NCBI GenBank assembly: GCA_014378485.1
Contig: JACMNO010000110.1
Location: forward strand, 1-64,000
Length of the DNA: 64,000 bases
Source of the DNA: Bacteroidia bacterium
GTDB taxonomy: Bacteria > Bacteroidota > Bacteroidia > B-17B0 > Aurantibacillaceae
Reading direction: 5' to 3'
The notes under the pieces were generated by a model. That model was not told the origin of the DNA and searched no databases. It saw only the letters and a program-made list of their open reading frames with translations. The translations under genes were made by a program, and so were the position numbers. Of the stretch, positions 1-7,770 are shown in pieces (position 1 is the first letter of the stretch; each line of letters begins with the position of its first letter).

Positions 1-34
1 GGTAAGCCTTGGAAAATGAAAATATTTTATATAA

Positions 35-112
35 TTATAAAACAGCATCAAAACCTCCACTTACCTGTGCAGTAATAGAATGATGATGATGTATTTGATT
101 AAATTTTAGCAT
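35..112 (-). CDS. Candidate His-rich leader peptide (25 aa) of an amino-acid operon off the left edge
   Basis: Short open frame on the minus strand: ATG at 112-110, stop TAA at 37-35. The peptide begins MLKFNQIHHHHSIT, with four consecutive His codons at residues 8-11, and ends GGFDAVL. It lies just downstream of a good Bacteroidota promoter. Consecutive codons for one amino acid in a promoter-proximal mini-gene are the hallmark of ribosome-mediated attenuation, here pointing to histidine biosynthesis. The regulated gene (expected hisG or similar) would lie beyond position 1, so the attenuator and target cannot be seen. A chance ORF is the alternative. Confidence 0.5.
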   Translation of the reverse strand: MLKFNQIHHHHSITAQVSGGFDAVL

Positions 113-122
113 ATTGTTGCTA

Positions 123-155
123 CAAATATAAATTAAAATTTATTAACTAAACAAA
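123..155 (-). promoter_or_regulatory. Bacteroidota-type promoter before the His-rich leader peptide
   Basis: On the minus strand a -7 box TATATTTG (130-123) lies 21 nt downstream of a TTTG -33 element (155-152). The ATG of the leader peptide follows the -7 box by only 10 nt, so the transcript would be almost leaderless. Confidence 0.5.
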
Positions 156-204
156 TTATTTTGTTATATTTTTTTTACGCCCTATTTTATTGATTTTTCA
201 ACAC

Positions 205-1470
205 CTATAAAAGTGAACGTAAAATTTCACCAAATCTAAAAACATCTTCAAACGAATTGTATAAAGGAACGGGCGCACAACGTATCACATTTGGTTCTCT
301 CCAATCGGGAATCACGCCGTTTTCAATTAGTTTGTTGTATAAGGTTTTTCCTTGCCCGTGAGCTACAATGCTAATTTGGCAGCCTCTGTTTTGTTTTGGA
401 GTTATGATCTCCAAACAATTATTTTTTTGCTTATTAATTTCTCCAACAACAAATTCTAAGTATTCAGTTAATGCTTTACTTTTTTCGTTTAGCTTATCCA
501 TACCTACTTCATCAAAAACATCAAGCGAGGCTTTGTAAGCAGCCATTGATAAAATTGGGGCATTACTTAATTGCCAGCGCTCTGCAGTTTCAATAGGTTT
601 GAACTCTTTTTCCATTTTAAAACGAGTTGCTTTATCATGTCCCCACCAGCCTGCAAACAAAGGCATGTCTGTATTTTTGTGATGCTTTTCATGAACAAAT
701 GCTCCGGCAACACTTCCAGGCCCTGCGTTTAAATATTTATAAGAACACCAGGCGGCAAAATCAACATTCCAATCGTGTAATGCTAATTTTAAATTACCTG
801 CACCGTGCGCTAAATCAAAACCAACGATGGCGCCTGCTTTATGTCCGGCTTCAACAATGGCTTTCATATCAAATACTTGTCCGCTAAAATAATTAACACC
901 GCCAATCATTATCAATGCTAATGAATCTTTATTATCTTCAATGGCTTTGTATATATCTTCATGCCTTACTTCATATTCTCCTTCACGCGGAGCAATTTCA
1001 ATTAAAGCATCATTTGGATTGTAACCGTGAAATTTTATTTGTGATTGCAATGCATATTGATCGCTTGGAAAAGCTTTGGCTTCACATAAAATTTTATAAC
1101 GTTGTTTTGTTGGGCGATAAAACGATACCATTAGCAAATGCAAATTTACGGTCAATTGATTCATCATTACAACTTCAGATGGTAATGCACCAACAATTCT
1201 TGCAGTTTTATCCGTTAAAATTTCGTGGTAACTTAACCATGGATTTTTAGCCAAAAAATGACCTTCAACACCAAATTTTGCCCAATCATTTAATTCTTGT
1301 TGAATATAATCTTTAGTAGTTTTTGGTTGTAAACCTAAGGAGTTGCCTGTAAAATAAACCATATCAGTTTCATTGTGTTGTGGGATATAAAATTTATTTC
1401 TGTAAGAATTTAACGGGTCTTTTGAGTCAAGATCTTTTGCAAACTCAAGTGTATTTAAAAAATTATTCAT
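205..1470 (-). CDS. kynU: Kynureninase
   Basis: PLP-dependent hydrolase that cleaves kynurenine or 3-hydroxykynurenine to (3-hydroxy)anthranilate and alanine; cytoplasmic step of tryptophan catabolism. Family signatures are clear: YFTGNSLGLQPK near the N-terminus, the central GVNYFSGQVFDM region, GFDLAHGAGN, and the PLP-lysine segment WCSYKYLNAGPGS. I place the start at the internal ATG at 1470 (MNNFLNTLEF, 421 aa) because the 31 codons upstream are not family-like. It is transcribed divergently from the radical SAM gene at 1540. No other kynurenine-pathway gene is visible nearby. Confidence 0.93.
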   Translation of the reverse strand: MNNFLNTLEFAKDLDSKDPLNSYRNKFYIPQHNETDMVYFTGNSLGLQPKTTKDYIQQELNDWAKFGVEGHFLAKNPWLSYHEILTDKTARIVGALPSEVVMMNQLTVNLHLLMVSFYRPTKQRYKILCEAKAFPSDQYALQSQIKFHGYNPNDALIEIAPREGEYEVRHEDIYKAIEDNKDSLALIMIGGVNYFSGQVFDMKAIVEAGHKAGAIVGFDLAHGAGNLKLALHDWNVDFAAWCSYKYLNAGPGSVAGAFVHEKHHKNTDMPLFAGWWGHDKATRFKMEKEFKPIETAERWQLSNAPILSMAAYKASLDVFDEVGMDKLNEKSKALTEYLEFVVGEINKQKNNCLEIITPKQNRGCQISIVAHGQGKTLYNKLIENGVIPDWREPNVIRCAPVPLYNSFEDVFRFGEILRSLL

Positions 1471-1527
1471 AATAATAGATGTATAAAAACTGTCTAAAAT
1501 TAACAAAAAACCTCTATCTAAATTAGT

Positions 1528-1535
1528 TATCTTTG
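1528..1535 (+). promoter_or_regulatory. Bacteroidota -7 box (TATCTTTG) before the radical SAM/SPASM gene
   Basis: TATCTTTG matches TAnnTTTG exactly and ends 4 nt before the GTG at 1540, implying a leaderless transcript or use of a later start. No convincing -33 TTTG is seen upstream. Confidence 0.35.
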
Positions 1536-1539
1536 AATA

Positions 1540-2556
1540 GTGTCTTTTTCCAATAATATACAATTAGTAAAAAAACTCTCTTTCCAAAAGTTGAGCAATG
1601 CTTTTAAAATATGGATGAGTTATCATGTTTCTAAAACACGAAAGACCTCTTCCAGTATGGGATTTCCTATTAGTATGGCCATTGAACCAACTACGAGTTG
1701 TAATTTGCGTTGCCCTGAATGCCCTAGTGGTTTACGCCAATTTACAAGGCCAATTGGAATGTTAGAACCTGAATTTTTTAAAACAACCATTGATTCGGTT
1801 TATAAAGAATTAATTTATTTGACATTTTATTTTCAAGGCGAACCTTATTTAAATCCCAACTTTTTAGATATGGTAAGGTATGCTTCTGATAAAGGAATTT
1901 ACACATCCACTTCTACAAATGCTCATTATTTAAATGAGGATCAAGCCAAAAAAACGGTAGAAAGTAAATTAGATCGTTTAATTATTTCAATTGATGGTAC
2001 AACTCAGGAAACCTACCAGCAGTATCGTATTGGAGGAACATTAAGTAAGGTTATTGAAGGAACTAAAAATATAATACAGGCTAAAAAGAAATTGAAAAGT
2101 AATACACCGCACCTTGTTTTTCAGTTTTTAGTAGTAAAACCAAATGAACATCAATTAGAGGATGTTAAAAAACTGGCAAAAGAATTAGGTGTTAATGAAG
2201 TCGTTTTTAAAACAGCCCAGGTATATGATTTTGAAAATGGAAATCCACTGATCCCTGACAATATTAAATACAGCCGCTACAAAAAAAATGCGGATGGTAC
2301 TTATTCAATCAAAAACAAATTATTGAACCAATGCTGGAGAATGTGGAGCAGTTGCGTGATAACCTGGGATGGAGTTGTAGTTCCCTGTTGTTTTGATAAG
2401 GACGCTAAACATCCGTTGGGCGACCTGAAAATTCAATCTTTTAAAGAGTTGTGGGGATCGCTTAAATACCACGGATTCAGACAATCTATTTTAAAGTCAC
2501 GTGAGGAAATAGACATCTGTAAAAACTGTAGTGAAGGAACAAAGGTATGGGCCTAA
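1540..2556 (+). CDS. Radical SAM / SPASM domain protein
   Basis: Radical SAM enzyme of 338 aa. The N-terminal region IEPTTSCNLRCPECPSG carries the CxxxCxxC cluster that binds the SAM-cleaving 4Fe-4S centre. The C-terminal part has the SPASM cysteines, in CWRMWSSCVITWDGVVVPCC and CKNCSEG, for auxiliary Fe-S clusters. SPASM proteins modify peptides or sugars; no precursor peptide gene is apparent here, so the substrate is unknown. The GTG start at 1540 is tentative: ATG codons at 1615 and 1657 are alternatives. It ends 3 bp before the convergent folC stop. Confidence 0.85.
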   Translation: MSFSNNIQLVKKLSFQKLSNAFKIWMSYHVSKTRKTSSSMGFPISMAIEPTTSCNLRCPECPSGLRQFTRPIGMLEPEFFKTTIDSVYKELIYLTFYFQGEPYLNPNFLDMVRYASDKGIYTSTSTNAHYLNEDQAKKTVESKLDRLIISIDGTTQETYQQYRIGGTLSKVIEGTKNIIQAKKKLKSNTPHLVFQFLVVKPNEHQLEDVKKLAKELGVNEVVFKTAQVYDFENGNPLIPDNIKYSRYKKNADGTYSIKNKLLNQCWRMWSSCVITWDGVVVPCCFDKDAKHPLGDLKIQSFKELWGSLKYHGFRQSILKSREEIDICKNCSEGTKVWA

Positions 2557-2559
2557 CTA

Positions 2560-3846
2560 TTAGAGAATATCAGCCACAGTAAATGTACTTCCACCCACAA
2601 ATACCAGGTCGTTTACTTGTGCTTGTTTTTTTGCTTTTTCAAAGGCTTCCGCTACTGTTTTAAAAGTCTTCCCTTCCAGACCCGTTTTTTTTGCCTGCAC
2701 ACTCAGTTCTTTTTCATCTAGTGCTCGTGGAATGCTTGCTTTACAAAAATAATAAAGAGCATCTTTTGGGAGAAGTTTAAGAATACCCGAAAGATCTTTA
2801 TCGTTTACAACTCCCAGGACGAAGTGTAATTTTTTATAAGTATAACGTTTTAAATTTTTAAGTACTTCTCTGATCCCATCTTCATTATGCCCGGTGTCTG
2901 CAATAACCAATGGATTAGTTTGTATAATTTGCCAACGTCCCTGTAGCCCGGTTATTTTTTGAACCTGTTTCAATGCATTAGTAATATCTTTTTCTTCAAT
3001 GATAAACCCTTTTTTGGTCAGTATATCTATTGTTGTTAAAACACCCATGAGATTTTTTACCTGGTAACTCCCTTGAAGATCTAGATCATACTGATGTTTT
3101 GTGTTGGTCTTCTTATGCAGTAATTCAACCGACATAAGTTGATTGGCATGGACTGTTGAAATAACTTTGTAGTTTTTATCGGCAAATTCTATATTACTCT
3201 TTAATAGTTTTGCCTTATCATTGAATACAGAAATAACTTCCAGTTGTGTTTCACTTATAACAACAGGAGCTCTTGATTTGATGATGCCTGCTTTTTCAGT
3301 AGCGATTTTTGACAAAGTATCTCCTAACAAATTAACATGGTCCATTCCAATATTTGTAATGAGGGAACATACTGGATTGATGACATTAGTTGAATCCAAT
3401 CTTCCACCTAGACCTACTTCAACGATTACCACATCAATTTCGTGTTGGGAAAAATAATGAAAGGCCAATCCAACGGTCCATTCAAAAAAAGAAGGTTCAA
3501 TTTTTTCAAAAAGATCTTTATAATCTTCCACAAATTTCACCACTTCAACTTTTGGAATCATTTTTCCGTTGATCTTGATTCGTTCCCTAAAATCAACTAA
3601 ATGGGGGGAAGTATACAGTCCTGTTTTATATCCGGCCTGCTGTAGAATAGCAGCCAGCATGTGTGAAGAAGATCCCTTTCCGTTTGTACCGGCTACATGA
3701 ATACATTTAATTTTTTTCTCCGGATTGCCAAGTGCATTACAAATCGCAATAGTGTTATCAAGATTTGCTTTATAAGCGGCCGCGCCATCACGCTGATACA
3801 TGGGTAATTTGGCGAATAAATAATCGAGGGTTTGCTGGTAATTCAT
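2560..3846 (-). CDS. folC: Bifunctional folylpolyglutamate synthase / dihydrofolate synthase
   Basis: Mur-ligase-family ATP-dependent enzyme that adds glutamate to dihydropteroate or folates. Hallmarks include the P-loop HVAGTNGKGSSSHMLA, the TSPHLVDFRERI motif, VEVGLGGRLDSTNVI, and the C-terminal VIADTGHNEDGI. Full length at 428 aa. It lies 45 nt downstream of the tonB-like gene on the same strand, so it is probably the last gene of the exbB-exbD-tonB-folC run. It converges with the radical SAM gene. Confidence 0.95.
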   Translation of the reverse strand: MNYQQTLDYLFAKLPMYQRDGAAAYKANLDNTIAICNALGNPEKKIKCIHVAGTNGKGSSSHMLAAILQQAGYKTGLYTSPHLVDFRERIKINGKMIPKVEVVKFVEDYKDLFEKIEPSFFEWTVGLAFHYFSQHEIDVVIVEVGLGGRLDSTNVINPVCSLITNIGMDHVNLLGDTLSKIATEKAGIIKSRAPVVISETQLEVISVFNDKAKLLKSNIEFADKNYKVISTVHANQLMSVELLHKKTNTKHQYDLDLQGSYQVKNLMGVLTTIDILTKKGFIIEEKDITNALKQVQKITGLQGRWQIIQTNPLVIADTGHNEDGIREVLKNLKRYTYKKLHFVLGVVNDKDLSGILKLLPKDALYYFCKASIPRALDEKELSVQAKKTGLEGKTFKTVAEAFEKAKKQAQVNDLVFVGGSTFTVADIL

Positions 3847-3891
3847 AAATCGTTTTGATTAAATGATTTATGTTTTACAAACCACATAAGA

Positions 3892-4746
3892 TTAAAAACT
3901 AAAGATGATAGTGATCGTTCCTTTTTGTTCTGTGAATTCACCACTCACATTAAAAGTAGTTGCTAGGGCAGCTTGTCTTGCTTTTGCTTTTAACATGGGA
4001 CTGCTTGTTGTTGTTCCCCTGCCATTCGGATCTGCTTTAATTACTTTACCCGTTTTATCTACGGTGATTTCAACTACTACTTTACCTTCTTCTTTAGTAT
4101 CTTTAGATAAAACAGGAGGAGTCATAATGCTCCTGCCTGATAAACTGAATCCGTAACCACCATTACCCGGTCCTTTTCCTGGCCCATTGCCGGGTCCGTC
4201 ACCACCACCATCTCCGCCACCTGTTCCGCCATTTCCATGAGTGTTTGGGTTTCCGTCAGGACGCCCATCATTTCCTTCATGTCCGCTGTTTCCATCACCT
4301 CCGCCGCCATTATTTCCTTTATTCTTTTCAAATTTTTCTTTCAAAAGTTCAGCTGCGGTTTTAACTTTTGGTTTTACCGGAATCACTACAGTTTGATTCG
4401 TTGTGGTATTCTTCGTTTCTGTCTTTGTCATGTTAATATCTTCTCCGTTTTCAGAGGTGACTATCTCCTCTGCGCTATTTTCTTTTGGAGAAGGTGTTAC
4501 TTCTGTGCTTTCAACAACTTTAACGGCATCACCAATACCATTATTCTCTACATTCCCTGTGCCTTCAATTAAATTACCGATATTAAATTCAATACCGCCA
4601 CCGCCTCCCGGAGCTTCAGGAAATGGAGGATTAGGGGTAATGATTGTGTAAAATATTAAAAACAATAAAAGCAGGAGAAATATCAGTAAGGAAACTCCTA
4701 GTGATATTAACCTGTTCTTATTTTCTTCGGCTTGTGATAGAACCAT
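3892..4746 (-). CDS. TonB/TolA-like energy transducer
   Basis: Inner-membrane-anchored periplasmic protein expected to couple the ExbB/ExbD motor to the outer membrane. After a short cytoplasmic N-terminus there is one TM helix (SLLIFLLLLLFLIFYTI), then a Pro/Gly-rich and acidic periplasmic stretch with a striking Gly-Asn-Asp repeat region, and a C-terminal TonB-type domain (VVVEITVDKTGKVIKA ... GTITIIFSF). I use the ATG at 4746 (MVLSQAEENK), 2 nt after the exbD stop, rather than an ORF start inside exbD. Confidence 0.85.
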   Translation of the reverse strand: MVLSQAEENKNRLISLGVSLLIFLLLLLFLIFYTIITPNPPFPEAPGGGGGIEFNIGNLIEGTGNVENNGIGDAVKVVESTEVTPSPKENSAEEIVTSENGEDINMTKTETKNTTTNQTVVIPVKPKVKTAAELLKEKFEKNKGNNGGGGDGNSGHEGNDGRPDGNPNTHGNGGTGGGDGGGDGPGNGPGKGPGNGGYGFSLSGRSIMTPPVLSKDTKEEGKVVVEITVDKTGKVIKADPNGRGTTTSSPMLKAKARQAALATTFNVSGEFTEQKGTITIIFSF

Positions 4747-4748
4747 GA

Positions 4749-5159
4749 TTATTTTCCGTTGGATGGTTTGGTTGCCCATACCATTTTGCATTTTAATTTA
4801 TCTACAATGATCATCACATCCACCGCATCCTGTATGCTCAAATCCTTGTCCATTTGCAAAACAACAGTTGGTTCCGGATTACCATTGATCTCCGTCACCA
4901 ACACTGATTCTAATACTGAATAATCTACTTCTTTACCTTCTACAAAATAATGCCTTGAACTTGATACATCTAAATGAATCGGTTTTTTATTATTTTCAAC
5001 TGGCCTGGTGGGTTTAGAGCTAGGCAGGTTTACTTTAATGGCATTAGGGCTTACCATGGTTGACAGGATAAGAAAGAACAAGAGCAGAAAAAACATAATG
5101 TCATTTAATGCCTCTGTGCTTACTTCCGCTTCTTTATGTGCTTTTTTACGTAATCCCAT
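4749..5159 (-). CDS. exbD: ExbD/TolR-family biopolymer transport protein
   Basis: 136-aa single-pass inner-membrane protein. An N-terminal basic and charged segment is followed by a TM helix containing the proton-path aspartate (ALNDIMFFLLLFFLIL) and a small periplasmic ExbD domain ending in MVWATKPS. It pairs with ExbB (upstream) and the TonB-like protein (downstream, 2-nt spacing). Together they convert proton-motive force into outer-membrane transport work. Confidence 0.93.
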   Translation of the reverse strand: MGLRKKAHKEAEVSTEALNDIMFFLLLFFLILSTMVSPNAIKVNLPSSKPTRPVENNKKPIHLDVSSSRHYFVEGKEVDYSVLESVLVTEINGNPEPTVVLQMDKDLSIQDAVDVMIIVDKLKCKMVWATKPSNGK

Positions 5160-5220
5160 TATTCTTTATGAGTTAAGATTTATGATTTAGAATTCTAACT
5201 TTTAAAATCCGATTTCTAAA

Positions 5221-5949
5221 TTATTTCGAAGGTTCGTTTAAGATATCTAAAAACGCAATTTGTGTTTCTTCCATGCGATGTGCCAATCTATCGATACGTG
5301 CATTTAACCAATGATAACCAACAAAGGCAATTACACCAACAATTAAACCACCACATGAACTAACCATTTTTACATATAAACCTGAAGAGATTACCTCGAT
5401 CTCTACTGTTTTAGCAATTGATATTTTATAGAAAATTTCAATAACGCCAATAATGGTTCCAATAAAACCAAACATCGGTGCTATACGTCCTGTAATATTC
5501 AATATACCCATGTTTTTTTCAAGACTTGATAATTCATTAGAAGCAGCTTTGTCCATCGCTTCACGGATTTCTGTCATGCTTTGGCCGATCCGGGAAATTC
5601 CCTGTTCAAGCATAATAGACTCCGGTGTATTTACGCTTCTGCAAAGATTGCGTGCATTAGCAAGGTTTCCGCTATTGATCATATCTTTAAGACTATGCAA
5701 TAATGTTGGGTTTTTCTTTGAAGCCTTAGAAATGGTTAAGAGTCGTTCAACCATTACATATATTGACATTAACAATAATATGGATAATGGGATCATAATA
5801 ACCCAGGCCTGGGCTATGATATCAAAAACATGCATTTCATTTGGAGGCAGTTCGGTAGCTGTTTGTATACCTGTTACTGCGTTCTGTGCTGCGGTATCTA
5901 CAACGGCAGAAGCAACGGTATTGGTTATCTGAAGAATGAATGACATCAT
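5221..5949 (-). CDS. exbB: ExbB/TolQ/MotA-family proton channel protein
   Basis: 242 aa with three predicted TM segments: about 45-67 (IPLSILLLMSIYVM), about 150-172 (APMFGFIGTIIGVIEIF) and about 188-210 (GGLIVGVIAFVGYHWL). GFIGTIIGVIEIF and the following helix are classic MotA/TolQ/ExbB signatures. First gene of the exbB-exbD-tonB-folC run; a 61-nt gap separates it from exbD. A hydrophobic N-terminal stretch precedes the usual first TM. Confidence 0.93.
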   Translation of the reverse strand: MMSFILQITNTVASAVVDTAAQNAVTGIQTATELPPNEMHVFDIIAQAWVIMIPLSILLLMSIYVMVERLLTISKASKKNPTLLHSLKDMINSGNLANARNLCRSVNTPESIMLEQGISRIGQSMTEIREAMDKAASNELSSLEKNMGILNITGRIAPMFGFIGTIIGVIEIFYKISIAKTVEIEVISSGLYVKMVSSCGGLIVGVIAFVGYHWLNARIDRLAHRMEETQIAFLDILNEPSK

Positions 5950-6077
5950 AGAGCTTAAGTTTTAATTACACGAAGTTACTTTAGAAAGAAGAGGGTAAAT
6001 TAAATCATAAGTGATGTTTTAAACAGATTTGTGTTAGTATAACTTTTTTTGCTTAAAAAGATACTGTTTAACAAAAG

Positions 6078-6106
6078 AAAAAATCTTCCGGTATGAAAGA
6101 TTTTTT
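6078..6106 (-). terminator. Rho-independent terminator downstream of the stand-alone receiver gene
   Basis: Perfect 10-bp inverted repeat AAAAAATCTT / AAGATTTTTT around a 9-nt loop. On the minus strand it ends in a T-run. It lies 26 nt after the 6132 stop. Confidence 0.6.
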
Positions 6107-6131
6107 GAAATTAAGCGGGAAATTATAGATC

Positions 6132-6575
6132 TTAATTCAAATGCAACCGACCGCTTTTTTTGTGCAGTGATTGACCAATTATATCTTCAATCATATGACC
6201 GCTTTTTTCAAGTGCAGATCTGTTTTTAGGAATAAATTCATAAGCACCCTCAAGCAGTGTACAAATAGAAGTGGTAATATTCTGAATTTGAGATAACACA
6301 ATAACTTTACAATCTACCCCTCTTTTTTTCACAAGTTCCAAAATACTCAGAGCAGAATAACCATCATTTAAAAAATAATCGGTAAGAATAATATTCACGT
6401 CGTTTTGAAAATTTCTTGCGCAATCAGAATAGGTAGTGAATGAAGCCAATTCAAACGTAAATCTTTTTAGTAAGGCGCACCGCGCGATATGAGTTTTTAT
6501 GTATCTGCTCATTAGCTTATTGTAAAAATCATTATCTTCTAGTATAACAATTTTAAAATGGGGATAATTTTTCAT
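6132..6575 (-). CDS. Stand-alone response-regulator receiver domain
   Basis: 147-aa CheY-like receiver with no output domain. The acidic pocket (ILEDND, residues 11-16), phosphoacceptor D66 (IILTDYFLND), switch Ser (VIVLS) and conserved Lys (FIPK) are all present, so it should be phosphorylatable. It is the last gene of the locus kinase-NtrC-lipoprotein-receiver. It may receive phosphate from the hybrid kinase at 9150-11651 or compete with the NtrC-type regulator; this is inference from context. Its sequence resembles the receiver of the 7771 regulator (both have LEDx(D/E)xYNKL). Confidence 0.82.
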   Translation of the reverse strand: MKNYPHFKIVILEDNDFYNKLMSRYIKTHIARCALLKRFTFELASFTTYSDCARNFQNDVNIILTDYFLNDGYSALSILELVKKRGVDCKVIVLSQIQNITTSICTLLEGAYEFIPKNRSALEKSGHMIEDIIGQSLHKKSGRLHLN

Positions 6576-6606
6576 GACCTAAAATTTTATAATTTGTATA
6601 TTAAAT

Positions 6607-6656
6607 AAACTGAAGGCTATTAATTGTTCACTTTATATATTAACAGCCCTCAGTTT
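6607..6656 (-). terminator. Long inverted repeat, probable terminator of the lipoprotein gene
   Basis: Imperfect stem AAACTGA..GGCT..TTAAT pairing with ATTAA..AGCC..CAGTTT, located between the lipoprotein gene end (6692) and the receiver gene start. No strong T-run follows, so it could be an mRNA-stabilising hairpin instead. Confidence 0.4.
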
Positions 6657-6691
6657 CACTTTTTTAAATCCCCCTTTTATATCAAGGGTTG

Positions 6692-7570
6692 TTATTTTAC
6701 CTCTACTACCAGGTATTTTGAATAACTCCAAAAACTTTCCGGGTCATTAATTGTCAATTGAGCCATTTCATTTTCTGTTGCATTTACAGTATACGAATTA
6801 ACAGGATGTCGGGTAATCAGCTTTGCTCTTTTTCCGCTTAAGACGATTGAAGTCGTTTCTTTTTGACTTAACTCTTTGAATTTGGATTTGTCAAGGTTTT
6901 GTTGGAGTGTTTCAACTCTTCCGATTCCTAATACTCCACCTTCTTTTCGAATAATATTATTTCCTTTTAATTCTTTATAGGTTCCTTCTTTGAAGTAAAC
7001 TCTGTTAAGGTTTTTATCCAAAGTTGTATTCTTTTCAGATAATGAAGCCAACTGACTGTTTTTTTCATCTAATTGTTTATTAAGATCATTGATCTTAAAT
7101 TCATTCTGAGCTAACACTGTTTTTAATTCTTCAATTTCGTCTTCCTGCAATTGCATTCTTTCTTTTGTCTGATTAATTGAGTGAACCAATTGCTTCTTCC
7201 CTTTTTTATAGGCAGCGAGGCTTTTTTCCAATTGAGCTAGTTTATTTTTATTTTCTTCCAGCAATGTATTGATGATACTGATGTTGTTGACGATTTCTTC
7301 TTTTTTAGAGAGTTTTAAATCTGAATTAATTTTAGGACCCATAATAATCATCCCTTCTTTATCTTTGATCTTATCTAAATTATTATCGATCTCATCCAGC
7401 GTTGCTATGTATAAGCCTTCTAAAGAGTCTCTTGTTTTTTCATCTGAACGTATCAGATTCGAAATCTGTGCATCGTGTTCATCTTTTAGAACCGTTTCCT
7501 TACAACTATTCAATAATACTAGAGAGGATAGGCCTAAAAAGACACTGGTTATTTTATTACTAGCTATCAT
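6692..7570 (-). CDS. Coiled-coil lipoprotein in the two-component locus
   Basis: 292-aa predicted lipoprotein: a hydrophobic signal peptide ends in lipobox LLNSC with acylated Cys about residue 23. Residues about 70-190 are Lys/Glu/Leu-rich with heptad character (KKQLVHSINQTKERMQLQEDE), so a long coiled coil is likely. The C-terminal about 90 residues form a compact domain with no family I recognise. A candidate sigma-54 promoter lies 79 nt upstream, and the adjacent regulator is sigma-54 dependent, so this gene is the likely target. Role unknown; envelope sensing or spacing is possible. Confidence 0.7.
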   Translation of the reverse strand: MIASNKITSVFLGLSSLVLLNSCKETVLKDEHDAQISNLIRSDEKTRDSLEGLYIATLDEIDNNLDKIKDKEGMIIMGPKINSDLKLSKKEEIVNNISIINTLLEENKNKLAQLEKSLAAYKKGKKQLVHSINQTKERMQLQEDEIEELKTVLAQNEFKINDLNKQLDEKNSQLASLSEKNTTLDKNLNRVYFKEGTYKELKGNNIIRKEGGVLGIGRVETLQQNLDKSKFKELSQKETTSIVLSGKRAKLITRHPVNSYTVNATENEMAQLTINDPESFWSYSKYLVVEVK

Positions 7571-7648
7571 GGTTTTTCTGTTTTAAATGATTAATTATTC
7601 TTTTAATTTGATGAGCATATTTAACATCTAATGTTTTGGCCAATCATA

Positions 7649-7665
7649 GACAATAGAAATGCCAA
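7649..7665 (-). promoter_or_regulatory. Candidate sigma-54 (-24/-12) promoter of the lipoprotein gene
   Basis: Minus-strand TTGGCATTTCTATTGTC keeps the -24 TTGGCA and the -12 TTG with correct spacing relative to the consensus TTGGCACG-N4-TTGCA; the -12 GC is GT. It lies 79 nt before the ATG at 7570, directly downstream of the gene for a sigma-54 activator. Confidence 0.4.
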
Positions 7666-7770
7666 TTCGTAAAACACTAATAATCAAATGATTATGCAAA
7701 ATAGAATTCTAGGGTTTTTCTTTTTTTGAAAAACTATTCTTAAAACGAGAATTTAATAAGAATTAGAACA

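Noticed and set aside
5453-5932. 159-codon plus-strand ORF opposite exbB
   Set aside because: Antisense shadow of a well-defined gene.
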